A DNA stretch of 27,633 bases from Succinatimonas hippei (GTDB taxonomy: Bacteria; Pseudomonadota; Gammaproteobacteria; Enterobacterales; Succinivibrionaceae). Below, piece after piece: positions 1 through 8,695 of this stretch. A program made the translations under genes and the position numbers. The DNA is taken from the NCBI GenBank assembly GCA_004557545.1, contig SFGV01000024.1:1-27633 (forward strand). Reading direction: 5' to 3'. Position 1 is the stretch's first letter, and each line of letters opens with the position of its first letter. The notes beneath the pieces were generated by a model. The model saw nothing but the letters and a program-made list of their open reading frames with translations. It searched no databases and was not told where the DNA came from.

Positions 1-530
1 GCTTTACAGATAAAATTCAGAAAATATTTAATATTGTAACGGTTGTCCTTTTCAAGTAGTCTGCCATGATTTATGTATAGCTCAAGCTGGCTTTTTTCAT
101 AGTCGCTAAGCTTTGGGCTTTGTTTTAAATACTCAAATCCAGAAGCCGTTTCCGAGATCAGCACCGCGAGAGCCTCTACCGCCTCTTCAAAGCTTTCACC
201 AGATACACTTTTGAGCGTCATGAACACTACAGGATACTGTCCCATATAATCATGGACAATTTCAGGATCCTTCATGACATCAAGCCCCTTGAAGAGACGC
301 TCCTGACGGCTGGTATCTCCGGGATTGTCGTGACTTAAGTTCAGGAACTCATGAAACATATTCATGGTCAGGGTTTTGCCAAAGCGGCGGGGACGGGTAA
401 ATAGAAGAACCTGACTGTCTGAGGTAAGTACAGGGCGCAGAAAACGGGTCTTGTCTACATAATAGAAGTTTCCGTCAATGATAGTGCTGAAGGATTCACG
501 TCCGACACTTACCCGCTTGTTTGTCTGCAT
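1..530 (-). CDS. AAA-ATPase-like protein, truncated at window edge
   Basis: An open frame runs from an ATG at 528-530 leftwards past base 1 with no stop, giving the first 176 residues of a longer protein. The start is supported by GGGAG about 6 bases upstream. The N-terminus begins MQTNKRVSVG, is followed by YYVDKTRFLRPVL, and then has the P-loop TRPRRFGKT at about residues 44-52. This VDKT-then-RPRRFGKT order is the hallmark of the AAA-ATPase-like family (PF09820), whose members usually end in a PD-(D/E)XK nuclease-like domain; that part would lie outside the window. These genes are often multicopy in gut anaerobes and their cellular role is not established. The gene points away from xth and has its own upstream region (531-654), in which I saw no convincing promoter. 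Family assignment is confident; function is not known. Confidence 0.85.
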   Translation of the reverse strand, partial: MQTNKRVSVGRESFSTIIDGNFYYVDKTRFLRPVLTSDSQVLLFTRPRRFGKTLTMNMFHEFLNLSHDNPGDTSRQERLFKGLDVMKDPEIVHDYMGQYPVVFMTLKSVSGESFEEAVEALAVLISETASGFEYLKQSPKLSDYEKSQLELYINHGRLLEKDNRYNIKYFLNFICK

Positions 531-654
531 GTCTCTCTCCCAGATTGATCCCTATTTCCAGAAACTAAATCAATGTCGTTGATGATCCTATGATAGAAAC
601 ACTGATATCTCAAGCAAACCCGGCGATTAAAAAGGCGTGTTTTCAATAAAAATC

Positions 655-690
655 AACCCGCTTTCTGTGGTGAAAGCGGGTTCTTTGTCA
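655..690 (-). terminator. Rho-independent terminator downstream of xth
   Basis: An 11-bp perfect stem, AACCCGCTTTC and GAAAGCGGGTT, encloses a 6-base loop (TGTGGT). Read on the minus strand the stem is followed by GATTTTTATTG, a T-rich tract suitable for ending the leftward operon that finishes with xth at 756. On the plus strand it is followed only by TTCTTTG, so the minus direction is the better reading. Confidence 0.75.
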
Positions 691-755
691 TGAACGCTCA
701 GGTTTCTGAGCAAATTCGCTCTGAAGAAAAGTCGTTTTAAAACGATGCGTTCCGT

Positions 756-1565
756 TCAGAATGACAGAGTAAGTCCGATGGGGCAATGATCTGAACCAGT
801 CACCGTGTTCTCGATCCACGCGTCCTTAATATTGTTCTCAAGCTCATCTGACACGAAGAAGTAGTCTATTCTCCACCCTATGTTCTTCTCTCTTGCCCTC
901 ATGCGGTAAGACCACCAGCTGTACTGACCTTCAATGTCTCCCCTGACCTTTCTGAAGGTATCGATATAGCCCTCCTGCATGAAACGGTCAAGAAAAGCGC
1001 GCTCCTCAGGCAAAAAGCCGGTGTTGCGCTCATTGAGTTTGGGCCTTGCAAGATCAATAGGCTCATGCGCGATGTTAAAGTCGCCGCAGACTACTACAGG
1101 CTTCTGCTCACGCAACTTTTGCGCGTAATCAAGGAAACAGTCGAAAAATCCCATCTTGAAAGGAACGCGCTTGAACTTGCCGGTAGGCTTGCCCTGGTCA
1201 TCCAGAAGCTCAGCCCCGCCGTTTGGGAAGTAGCCGTTAATAAAGTGAAACTTTTCAAACTCAAGATGAATGATGCGCCCCTCGCCCTGATATTTGGGAT
1301 CCGGAAGCTCCATTGATGAGACTACAGGTTTGATTCTGGTATAGACCGCGGTTCCCGAGTAGCCTTTCTTTACTACAGACGGATTGAAAAATCCCTGATA
1401 GCCTTCCTTGCTTGCAGCGTTCTCAGGCAGCTGATCTTCAGAGGCTTTGATCTCCTGAAAGCCTATAACATCATAACGGTCATCGGCAAACCAGCGCTGC
1501 CAGCCCTCTTTGGCCGCGGCGGCCCTGATCCCGTTTACATTCCAAGAAGCGAGGCTTATCTGCAT
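756..1565 (-). CDS. xthA: Exodeoxyribonuclease III / AP endonuclease
   Basis: 269 residues of the exonuclease III family (EEP superfamily), which nicks DNA at abasic sites and degrades 3' ends in base excision repair. All family motifs are present: SWNVNGIRA (7-15), GFQEIKA with metal-binding Glu38, GDFNIAHEPIDLA with Asp162, Asn164 and Asp171, WSYRMRAREKNIGWRIDYFF (218-237) with Asp234, and the terminal GSDHCP with Asp259-His260. The WWSYR...AREKNIGWR form is closer to the ExoA/Ape1 branch than to E. coli XthA, so exoA is an alternative name. The ATG at 1563-1565 has GGAG 8 bases upstream. It lies 30 bases after the outer-membrane factor gene and is the last gene of the macA operon, with a terminator at 655-690. 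Nothing in the protein links it to efflux; its position is probably transcriptional convenience. Confidence 0.95.
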   Translation of the reverse strand: MQISLASWNVNGIRAAAAKEGWQRWFADDRYDVIGFQEIKASEDQLPENAASKEGYQGFFNPSVVKKGYSGTAVYTRIKPVVSSMELPDPKYQGEGRIIHLEFEKFHFINGYFPNGGAELLDDQGKPTGKFKRVPFKMGFFDCFLDYAQKLREQKPVVVCGDFNIAHEPIDLARPKLNERNTGFLPEERAFLDRFMQEGYIDTFRKVRGDIEGQYSWWSYRMRAREKNIGWRIDYFFVSDELENNIKDAWIENTVTGSDHCPIGLTLSF

Positions 1566-1595
1566 TTGTTGTTCTCCATTTTAAAGCCGACAGAC

Positions 1596-3011
1596 CTATT
1601 CTACCTTTGCGACAGTAGTGGTGTCACCGCCCATAGCCGCCATAAGCGCCATCTGAGCTGAGAGAAGATCTCGTCTGAAGGTTAAAACCGCGCTCTCGGC
1701 GCTTCTGAGGCTGTCAGAGGCGTCCAGCAGATCAGATAAAGGAGAGAGTCCCTGACGGTAACGCTCAAAGTAGCGGCGGTAATTCTCGGTGGCAAGCGCC
1801 AGCTGCTTTTGCGCATTATCAAGCGATTTCTCGTTGTAGGTAACCGAGCTTTGGGCGTCGTAAACGTCACGCACAGCGGCTATATACGCTGACACGAAGT
1901 TGAGCTGCGCTATCTCCTCGTCCTTAAGCGCGCTGTCTTTCTGCAACGAGAGCTTGTGGAAGTTCAAAAAAGGCAGGGTTATGGCGGCTCCCAGAGATCC
2001 AATTGGATTTGAGAAAAAATCGCCAAATGACACCGTGCTTCCGGATGAGATCCCTGCCGTAAAGGTTATGCCCGGGAAGAACGCCAGTTTCGCGCTGTCA
2101 TAGTCGGCAAGCGATTTTTTAAGCAGCGCCTCATACTCCATGAGATCAGGACGGCGGGAGAGCAGCGTGGATGGGATCACGTTGCCGGTCTTTGGGATAA
2201 CCGCGTCCTCAAGCTTTAAGGTTTGTATATCCTGATCGGCGGTTCTGCCTGTCAGAGTGTCAAGCGCCGTACGGGTGGTCTTTACATTGTGCTCGGCCAC
2301 ATTGACGCTCTCGCGGATCCTGAGATCATTGATCCTTGCCGTATCCAGATCCACTGCGTTGGCAGCGCCCGCGGAGAATTGAGCCTGAATAAGGGCAAGA
2401 CGGCGCTCTGAATCCTTCAGATCAGCTTTGGCAATCTCTAGCTGCTCCTTGGCGCACGCGTATGCCCAGTAGGCCTGAGCGGTATTTGAGATAACGCTAA
2501 GACGCATCGCGTAATAGTCCCAGGCTGTGGCGCGATAGCTCTCATCTGAGCTTTTTATCTCAGCCTCAACCTTGCCGAATACATCCGCCTCATAGCCTAC
2601 GCTGAAATTAAGCGATGATGACTTGTGCGAGCTGTCATGGCGGTCCAGCGCCCTTTTTACGTCAGGACCAAAGCTTGCCTGAGCGGTAGGATTGCGTCCG
2701 GTCCTGGCTACCGAGCTTGCGAGCCTTGCCTTCTCAACATTGACCGCGGCGATCCTCAAATCGTAGTTGTGCCGTATAGCCTCATCAGTTACCGCGTTTA
2801 AAAGCGGATCGGAGAAATCCTTCCAGAAATTGCCGGAAGGGAGCGCTCCATACTTTGAAAAAGCCTCATCAAACGATGCCACGTAGGGCATGTCAGGGCG
2901 TTTGTAGTCTGATAAAAAAAGCGTGCATGAGCTTAAAATCCCGCATGAGAGCGCGACTGAAACAATCAGTGTCGTTTTTTTAAGCATTTGTTTGTGCCTG
3001 AAGGGTTTCAT
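1596..3011 (-). CDS. Outer-membrane efflux lipoprotein (TolC/NodT-type OMF)
   Basis: The preferred start is the ATG at 3009-3011, with GGGAGG 9 bases upstream; a TTG directly before it (3014) also reads in frame. The product is about 471 residues. The N-terminus has a lysine-rich start, a hydrophobic core and a lipobox ending LSSC at residue 29, so it is a predicted lipoprotein. The body is alpha-helical with two repeated halves typical of RND-type outer-membrane factors (NodT family): LRIAAVNVEKARLA early, LLSRRPDLMEYEALLKKSLA mid-protein (the conserved RRPD motif) and FLNFHKLSLQKDSA. It forms the outer-membrane channel of a tripartite pump, most likely with MacA-MacB encoded upstream in the same operon. 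Its start and ribosome site lie inside the 3' end of the rmlD-like gene (32-base overlap), suggesting translational coupling. Partner assignment is inference from operon structure. Confidence 0.9.
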   Translation of the reverse strand: MKPFRHKQMLKKTTLIVSVALSCGILSSCTLFLSDYKRPDMPYVASFDEAFSKYGALPSGNFWKDFSDPLLNAVTDEAIRHNYDLRIAAVNVEKARLASSVARTGRNPTAQASFGPDVKRALDRHDSSHKSSSLNFSVGYEADVFGKVEAEIKSSDESYRATAWDYYAMRLSVISNTAQAYWAYACAKEQLEIAKADLKDSERRLALIQAQFSAGAANAVDLDTARINDLRIRESVNVAEHNVKTTRTALDTLTGRTADQDIQTLKLEDAVIPKTGNVIPSTLLSRRPDLMEYEALLKKSLADYDSAKLAFFPGITFTAGISSGSTVSFGDFFSNPIGSLGAAITLPFLNFHKLSLQKDSALKDEEIAQLNFVSAYIAAVRDVYDAQSSVTYNEKSLDNAQKQLALATENYRRYFERYRQGLSPLSDLLDASDSLRSAESAVLTFRRDLLSAQMALMAAMGGDTTTVAKVE

Positions 3012-3864
3012 CAATGTAGTCCTCCCACGAAGGAGCGCTTATTCCAAAAACTTTTTCAATACGCGCGCACGATAATCTTGAATCAAGAGGGCGCTGCGCC
3101 TTTGATCCATACTCATCAGAGCTTATCGCCATTAAAACCGGCTCTTTTTCAATCAGTCCCAGCGCCAGAGCACGTCCTGAGATCCTTTGCGCGAAATCAA
3201 ACCAGGTGGTATCAGGGGCTCCCGCGAAATGATAGATGCCGCAGCAGGGCTTGTTTTCTGAAAGCTCTCTTTTTGCTATAAGCGCCACGGCATCTGCCAG
3301 AGCGTGCGCTGGCGTCGGGCAGATCCTTGTGTCTGACACCACCCTGAGTGCCCCGCCCTGCTTTAATTTATTTAAGATCTGCCCTGCAAACCCCGGGTTA
3401 TATCTGCCAAAGAGAGCGCTGGTTCTTATTATGTAGCCGCGGCAGCCTGATCTTGTGACAAGTCTCTCTCCCTCAAGCTTTGACTCTCCATACACGCAAA
3501 GCGCGCGCGGAACCTCGGTTTCCGCGTGAGGTGCGTAAGAGGGGTTTGAAAATACGTAATCAGTAGAGATATGAATAAGAGGGATCTCATGGTCAGAACA
3601 CCAGTTGGCGACATAACCCGCTCCCTGGGCGTTTACCGCGAAAGCCCTTTCTTTCTCATCCTCGGCCTTGTCAACCGCGGTAAAGGCCGCGGTATTTACC
3701 ACAAGATCCGGCGCTATGCCGTCAAGCAGACTTTTGACGTCATCAGTGTCGGATATGTCAAAAATGTCATGCCCCGCGGTCGCGACCTTAAAACCTTTTT
3801 CAAGCAAGGCTTTCTCGCACTCATGACCAAGCCCGCCATAGCCTAACAAACAAACCGTAGCCAT
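2980..3864 (-). CDS. rfbD: dTDP-4-dehydrorhamnose reductase family protein (RmlD-like)
   Basis: 294 residues of the RmlD substrate-binding / extended SDR family, which reduces dTDP-4-keto-rhamnose to dTDP-L-rhamnose with NAD(P)H. Visible motifs are the nucleotide-binding loop GYGGLG (8-13), VVNTAAFTAVDKAE (55-68), STDYVF (100-105), the catalytic YGESK (Tyr125, Lys129) and a C-terminal QRPLDSRLS substrate-binding segment. The usual GxxGQLG loop here reads GYGGLG. The ATG at 3862-3864 shares one base with the pepT stop (TGATG) and follows GGAGGAG at 8 bases; a GTG directly upstream is possible. No rmlA, rmlB or rmlC is nearby, so the substrate may be another nucleotide sugar, or it may serve a pathway encoded elsewhere. 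The family is firm; the exact reaction is inferred. Confidence 0.85.
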   Translation of the reverse strand: MATVCLLGYGGLGHECEKALLEKGFKVATAGHDIFDISDTDDVKSLLDGIAPDLVVNTAAFTAVDKAEDEKERAFAVNAQGAGYVANWCSDHEIPLIHISTDYVFSNPSYAPHAETEVPRALCVYGESKLEGERLVTRSGCRGYIIRTSALFGRYNPGFAGQILNKLKQGGALRVVSDTRICPTPAHALADAVALIAKRELSENKPCCGIYHFAGAPDTTWFDFAQRISGRALALGLIEKEPVLMAISSDEYGSKAQRPLDSRLSCARIEKVFGISAPSWEDYIDETLQAQTNA

Positions 3865-5129
3865 CACGCGCGCTCCTCCGCGGCAACCTCAATAAGCGCT
3901 CTTACCGCGCTGTAGGCTGAGTGAAGCGATTTCACGGGCAGACACTCATGCACTCCGTGGCAGGCAAGACCACCTGCGAAGATATTCGGACAGGGCAGTC
4001 CCCGGTTTGAGAGATTGGATCCATCGGTACCGCCGCGTACTGCCAGCTCTCTGATCGCGATCCCGGCGCGTTTGTAGGCCTCTCGGCACAGCTGAACTAT
4101 CCTCGGGTGCTCTGAAAGCGGCTTTGCCATATTGGAGTACTGATGATAGTGCTCGACACTGACATAGCTCCCGCCCGTCTCCTTGTTTAAAAGCTCGGCA
4201 ATTGCAGAGAGCAGCGCTACGCGCTTTGAGAGTCCTTCCTCCGAAAAATCACGCAATATCAGCTTAATGCGCATCAGCGAGGCGTCGCCTTTCATCTCGT
4301 GCACATGGAAGAAACCTTCTGTTCCTCTGGTGTTTTCAGGCTTTTCGTCAGGCGGAAGCATGCTCATAAAGCGCGCGGCCATCTCACAGGCGTTGACCAT
4401 GGTCTTGTAGGCAATTCCCGTGTGTACGCTGCGTCCCTTTATGGTTATGAGCGCGGCCTCGGCGTTGAAGGTCGCGGTATCAAGCTCTCCCGCCTCACAG
4501 CCGTCGATGGTTACGCCATAGGCACACTCAAGCGATGGTATGTCTATAAGATCGGCAGACTTTCCTATCTCCTCGTCAACTGAGAAAACCGCGCGAAGCC
4601 CGGGGTGCCTGAATGATGGATCTGAGCTCAGGTCATGGAGGAGTTGCATTATGACCGCGACACCGGCCTTGTCATCGGCGCCTAAAAGCGTATCCCCGGA
4701 TGTCACGATGATGTCATCACCCTTATGTGACGGTAGCTCAGGACAGATTGAGGAGTCGGTCACCAGCGAGTTTTCAAGCTCGATTGCCCCGCCATCGTAA
4801 TTTTTAACCAGCATGGGCCTGACGTGACTGCCCGGAGCGTCAGGAGCGGTATCGAGGTGGGCGATAAGCGCAAGCTTAGGGGCGTTCTCAAGCCCCGGGC
4901 TTGCCGGTACTCTGGTAATAACAACTCCGTGATTATCCTGTCTGCACTCAAAGCCAAGAGCGTTGATGATCCCGGATAACTGCGCGCCCAGACGCAGCTG
5001 TCCTACGGTTGATGGGACGTTGGCACTGTCAGGATCGGATCTGGTATCTGCCGATACCAGATCGCAGAAGATCTTTACAAGACTGTCCACTCCGCAGAGA
5101 TCTTCAATCTCACGTACGCTTGCTTTCAT
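3864..5129 (-). CDS. pepT: Peptidase T (tripeptide aminopeptidase)
   Basis: 421 residues, an M20B zinc metallopeptidase that removes the N-terminal residue from tripeptides in the cytoplasm. Zinc-site motifs occur in order: AHLDTAP (His91, Asp93), GADDKAGVAV (Asp152), FSVDEEIGK (catalytic Glu186, zinc Glu187), TIDGCEAGELD (Asp209) and the C-terminal ACHGVHECLP with the last His ligand. RGGTDGSNLS and GRSVHTG are also typical of PepT. Length is close to the E. coli enzyme (408). The ATG is preceded by AAGGTAG at a normal distance. It lies 36 bases after macB and overlaps the rmlD-like gene by one base, so it is cotranscribed with the efflux genes; a functional link to peptide export is possible but unproven. 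Confidence 0.95.
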   Translation of the reverse strand: MKASVREIEDLCGVDSLVKIFCDLVSADTRSDPDSANVPSTVGQLRLGAQLSGIINALGFECRQDNHGVVITRVPASPGLENAPKLALIAHLDTAPDAPGSHVRPMLVKNYDGGAIELENSLVTDSSICPELPSHKGDDIIVTSGDTLLGADDKAGVAVIMQLLHDLSSDPSFRHPGLRAVFSVDEEIGKSADLIDIPSLECAYGVTIDGCEAGELDTATFNAEAALITIKGRSVHTGIAYKTMVNACEMAARFMSMLPPDEKPENTRGTEGFFHVHEMKGDASLMRIKLILRDFSEEGLSKRVALLSAIAELLNKETGGSYVSVEHYHQYSNMAKPLSEHPRIVQLCREAYKRAGIAIRELAVRGGTDGSNLSNRGLPCPNIFAGGLACHGVHECLPVKSLHSAYSAVRALIEVAAEERA

Positions 5130-5165
5130 TTAAACTACCTTTTCCTGTTTACTGCCTGATTTTTA

Positions 5166-7154
5166 TTATTCGCGCGCCAGAGCCTCAATCGGGTCAAGCC
5201 TTGCCGCGTTGCGCGCCGGCATAAAGCCAAAGACCATGCCTATGACTGACGAGGTCAGCACGGCTACTATTATCGACAAGGCTGAAAATGACAGCGGAAC
5301 TGACGGGAAGAAGAGCGTAACAATCTTTCCTGCAATAAGCGAGAGCAGCACGCCCGCCAGTCCTCCCGTTATGCAAACTGTCACCGCCTCGATTAAGAAC
5401 TGCGTCATGATGTCGCTTTGTCTTGCCCCTACCGCCATGCGGATACCTATCTCGCGCGTGCGCTCGGTAACCGATACCAGCATGATGTTCATAACGCCTA
5501 TTCCGCCGACCAAAAGCGAAATCACGGCAATCGCTGATATGAGCAACGTGAAGGTCGATGTGGTCTGGCTTATAGTCTTCATTATGGTGTCAGATGACTG
5601 AATGAAGAAATCCTTGCGCCCGTGACGGGATTTTAAAAGCGAGGTCAGGCTCGCCTCTGCTACCGGGGTGGAGAATCCTGAGGCTATGCGCACGATTAGG
5701 GTAGACAGATAATCCTGGTTTGACAGCTTGTGCATGACCGTCGAGTATGGCGCGTAGACATAAAGCGCGTCACGCGGACGGAACATGATGTCCTTGTCAG
5801 TAAGAACCCCTATAACCACCATCGGGGTGGTCTTGACGATGATCCTCTGTCCAAGAGGATCAATGCCAGGAAACATCGAAGAAGCGGTTTTGGCGTCTAT
5901 GACACACACCTGCATGTCGCCTGAGGCCTCGTTCTCGTTAAACAGCCTGCCGCGGGCCAGTTCCATGCCGTAGACGCGGAAGTAGTCAGAGCTTACCCCG
6001 TATACCGTACCGGTGTTCTCAATATTGTTCCGTCTGAAGAGCACCGACGACTGGACTACCGGCGATACCGAGTCCACAAAAGGCTGCCCTTTAAGCGCGT
6101 TCATGTCAGAAATTTTTAATGATCGCACCTTGCCTGAACGCACATCTCCCATACGCTCGCCGGGCATCACGGAGATGGTATTGGTGCCCATTGAAGATAT
6201 GTTTGAAATGATGTTGTCAGACGCCCCGCGCGCCAGCGCCACCACCATCACCACCGCCATAATGCCGATGATGATTCCGAGCATGGTTAAAAGCGTGCGC
6301 ATGCGGTTTGAGATCATCGAGCGCAGGGCCATCGCTCCAGCCTCCTCAAAGCGGTCAAGATATGCGCGCGCCGAGGTGGACCAGGCGGCTTTGAGCCTGA
6401 TATCAGGAATGGCATCAGCGCCGGCATCCTTTATGACGCTGTTTCCCTTCTCCGCTTCAGGCGCTTTATCTTTGAGCTCGTCTGAGACCACATTGCCGTC
6501 CCTGATGGTAATTACCCTGCGGGCATGGGCGGCTATTCTGGGATCATGGGTTACCAGAATCACGGTGTGTCCCTCGGCGTTAAGCTCGGTCAGGATCTTC
6601 ATGACCTCACTGCCGCTTTTGGTGTCAAGAGCTCCGGTAGGCTCGTCAGCCAGAATTATCTGACCGCCATTCATCAGCGCTCTGGCTATTGACACTCTCT
6701 GCTGCTGACCGCCAGATAACTGCGAGGGACTGTAGCCTTTGCGCTCGCCAAGTCCCAGACGCTCAAGCAGCATGTCCGCTCTCACCGCGCGCTTGCTTTT
6801 GTTATATCCTGAGTAAATTGAAGGTACCTGCACGTTCTCCGAGGCGTTGAGATTTGACAGCAGAAGATAACGCTGAAAAATAAAGCCAAAGAAATCGCGC
6901 CTTAAGGAGGCAAGCTCATCAGCCTCCATCCTGGAGGTATCGCGTCCCGATACCTCGTAGCTGCCAGACGTAGGCCGGTCAAGGCAGCCTATGATGTTCA
7001 TAAGCGTGGATTTGCCGGAACCTGAAGGTCCTATGATAGCGACCATCTCTCCGCGCTTTATCGTAAGGCTTATACCGTGCAGCACCTCAACTGAGGACGG
7101 ACCCTCACCGTAGGAGCGGCGTATATCCTTAAGCTCAAGCAGTTCTCCTTGCAT
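5166..7154 (-). CDS. macB: MacB-type ABC transporter, fused ATPase and permease
   Basis: 662 residues, close to E. coli MacB (648). The N-terminal ATPase has Walker A GPSGSGKST (42-50), the signature LSGGQQQRVSIARAL (146-160), Walker B IILADEPTGALD (166-177) and the H-loop His203. A linker (about 225-275) leads to the first membrane helix (TLLTMLGIIIGIMAVVMVV, about 287-305), a large periplasmic domain and a C-terminal FtsX-like domain with three helices. That domain contains the conserved GGIGVMNIMLVSVTERTREI and ends NAARLDPIEALARE. MacB is a mechanotransmission pump that drives substrates such as macrolides, heme precursors or peptides from the periplasm through MacA and an outer-membrane channel. 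Its ATG shares a base with the macA stop (TGATG), indicating coupled translation. The substrate cannot be told from sequence. Confidence 0.95.
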   Translation of the reverse strand: MQGELLELKDIRRSYGEGPSSVEVLHGISLTIKRGEMVAIIGPSGSGKSTLMNIIGCLDRPTSGSYEVSGRDTSRMEADELASLRRDFFGFIFQRYLLLSNLNASENVQVPSIYSGYNKSKRAVRADMLLERLGLGERKGYSPSQLSGGQQQRVSIARALMNGGQIILADEPTGALDTKSGSEVMKILTELNAEGHTVILVTHDPRIAAHARRVITIRDGNVVSDELKDKAPEAEKGNSVIKDAGADAIPDIRLKAAWSTSARAYLDRFEEAGAMALRSMISNRMRTLLTMLGIIIGIMAVVMVVALARGASDNIISNISSMGTNTISVMPGERMGDVRSGKVRSLKISDMNALKGQPFVDSVSPVVQSSVLFRRNNIENTGTVYGVSSDYFRVYGMELARGRLFNENEASGDMQVCVIDAKTASSMFPGIDPLGQRIIVKTTPMVVIGVLTDKDIMFRPRDALYVYAPYSTVMHKLSNQDYLSTLIVRIASGFSTPVAEASLTSLLKSRHGRKDFFIQSSDTIMKTISQTTSTFTLLISAIAVISLLVGGIGVMNIMLVSVTERTREIGIRMAVGARQSDIMTQFLIEAVTVCITGGLAGVLLSLIAGKIVTLFFPSVPLSFSALSIIVAVLTSSVIGMVFGFMPARNAARLDPIEALARE

Positions 7155-8377
7155 CAGAATGGCCCTCTCCTGCGCTTATTATTTGCAAGCGCTGCCGCCT
7201 CGGCGGTCTGCACGTCATCACCTATAACAATACGCGTATCTTTGGCGTCAGGAGAAAGCCCTGATTTGACCTCGACATACTGGTCATTTCTAACGCCCAG
7301 AGCCACCTCAACCTTTTTAATCTTTTCACCATCGAGCACGTAGATCTCAGCGCTCGTTCCCTGATCGTTTCTCAACGCCGTTATCGGCAGCGCGAGCGCG
7401 TTTTTGGCTGAGGCCACATCTATGGTGACGTCCGCGGTCATGTCTATTCTCAGCGCGCCATCCTCATTGGGGACATTGATGTCAGCGTTGTAATAGATGG
7501 CCGTGCTCGAAGTCGAGGATGAGGATGACGAGGATGATGAGGTTGATGAGGTTGAGCTTGAGCTTTCATAGGATGAAGGCGCAGGAGCCACGCGGCCGAG
7601 CACCCCCTTATAGGGACGGTGCGGACGGCCTAATATGGTGAATGAACACTCCTGTCCGGTCTTAACGTTTACCACATCAGCCTCTGAGATCTCCGTCTTT
7701 ATTACCACATTATCAAGATCGGCAAGTCTCAGGATCGTAGGAGTGGTCTGGCTGGCGTTTACGGTCTGCCCCTCATCTACCACGGTGGCGTAAACCGTGC
7801 CGTCCATAGGAGCCGTGATATGGGTATAGCCTAAATTGGTCTTTGCCGTGTCAACTGAGATCTTGTCCTGCTCAAGCTCGCCCTGAAGCTGCTTGAGCTC
7901 GGCTCTGGCTACCTCAATTGCGCTTACCGCGCTTTCATAATCCTGACGGGAGGTCGCGTCATTTTTTACAAGATTTGACTGGCGCTGCGCCTCATATTTG
8001 AGCTTTCTTATCTCAGACTGCTTGGCCTCGATCTTGGCTTTTACTATGTCAAGCTGGGCCTGTGCCGAACTTAATGCGTTCTGCTGGGTCTTGGGATCAA
8101 TTTCACACAGCGGATCGCCTTTTTTAACCTTATCTCCGGTCTTGACGTAAAGCTTCAGGATCTGGCCTGAGGCCTGAGCGCCGACATCAACCTGAGTCAG
8201 TCCCTCAACGGTACCGGTCGCGAAAACCTGCTTTTTGATATCGCGGATCTCGGGACTTACCGTCATGTATGAGGGAACCTCGGTGTGAAATACCTTAAAT
8301 AGTATGAAGATTAATAGCGCCAGCGCGGCAGCCCCAATGAGGATGTATTTGAGGATCCTGGCCTTTGGTACTGACAT
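7154..8377 (-). CDS. macA: MacA-type periplasmic adaptor (membrane fusion protein)
   Basis: 407 residues. One N-terminal membrane anchor (about 11-30) is followed by the first lipoyl half (GAQASGQILKLYVKTGDKV, 67-84), a coiled-coil hairpin (about 98-180), the second lipoyl half (APMDGTVYATVVDEGQTV, 189-206), a beta-barrel domain and a membrane-proximal domain. It assembles as a hexamer between MacB and the outer-membrane channel and stimulates the MacB ATPase. The start is an ATG with AGGAG 8 bases upstream, and it is the first gene of the operon. The oddity is a nearly pure Ser/Thr stretch at residues 271-292 in the beta-barrel part, discussed as a finding. The C-terminus (KRRRGPF) is strongly basic. 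Confidence 0.93.
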   Translation of the reverse strand: MSVPKARILKYILIGAAALALLIFILFKVFHTEVPSYMTVSPEIRDIKKQVFATGTVEGLTQVDVGAQASGQILKLYVKTGDKVKKGDPLCEIDPKTQQNALSSAQAQLDIVKAKIEAKQSEIRKLKYEAQRQSNLVKNDATSRQDYESAVSAIEVARAELKQLQGELEQDKISVDTAKTNLGYTHITAPMDGTVYATVVDEGQTVNASQTTPTILRLADLDNVVIKTEISEADVVNVKTGQECSFTILGRPHRPYKGVLGRVAPAPSSYESSSSTSSTSSSSSSSSSTSSTAIYYNADINVPNEDGALRIDMTADVTIDVASAKNALALPITALRNDQGTSAEIYVLDGEKIKKVEVALGVRNDQYVEVKSGLSPDAKDTRIVIGDDVQTAEAAALANNKRRRGPF

Positions 8378-8450
8378 TTATGATCTCCTGAGGAAGACTG
8401 AGCGAACTTTCGCGACTTTCTACAATCTACAGACTGAGAATTAGACATAC

Positions 8451-8479
8451 ATTAGTTTTGCTTCCGATTCTAATGCCAA
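8451..8479 (-). promoter_or_regulatory. Candidate sigma-70 promoter for the macA operon
   Basis: On the minus strand TTGGCA (8479-8474, 5 of 6 to consensus), a 17-base spacer and ACTAAT (8456-8451, 4 of 6) lie about 74 bases ahead of the macA ATG. The 318-base gap 8378-8695 separates divergent macA and the kinase gene and must hold both promoters. I found no equally good plus-strand promoter in it. A tandem GGATCC pair (8515-8526) and a widely spaced TGTCTG/CAGACA pair are the only other structures seen. Confidence 0.45.
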
Positions 8480-8695
8480 AACACTCTTATACAGGAACGT
8501 TGCTTAATGCCTGGATCCGGATCCGCCATAATTTTGCAGACGCGCTCTTTCAGGCCCGCTGAATTGTGGTATTTGAACCTGCCGCGTCATCAGCGTTATG
8601 CAATTGTCTGACATTTTTGTACCATTTCTGACCAAACAGACAGCATTCGCGTTTAGAATCGATCCCTGTCGCGAGATAAAGCTATAGGAGTTGAA

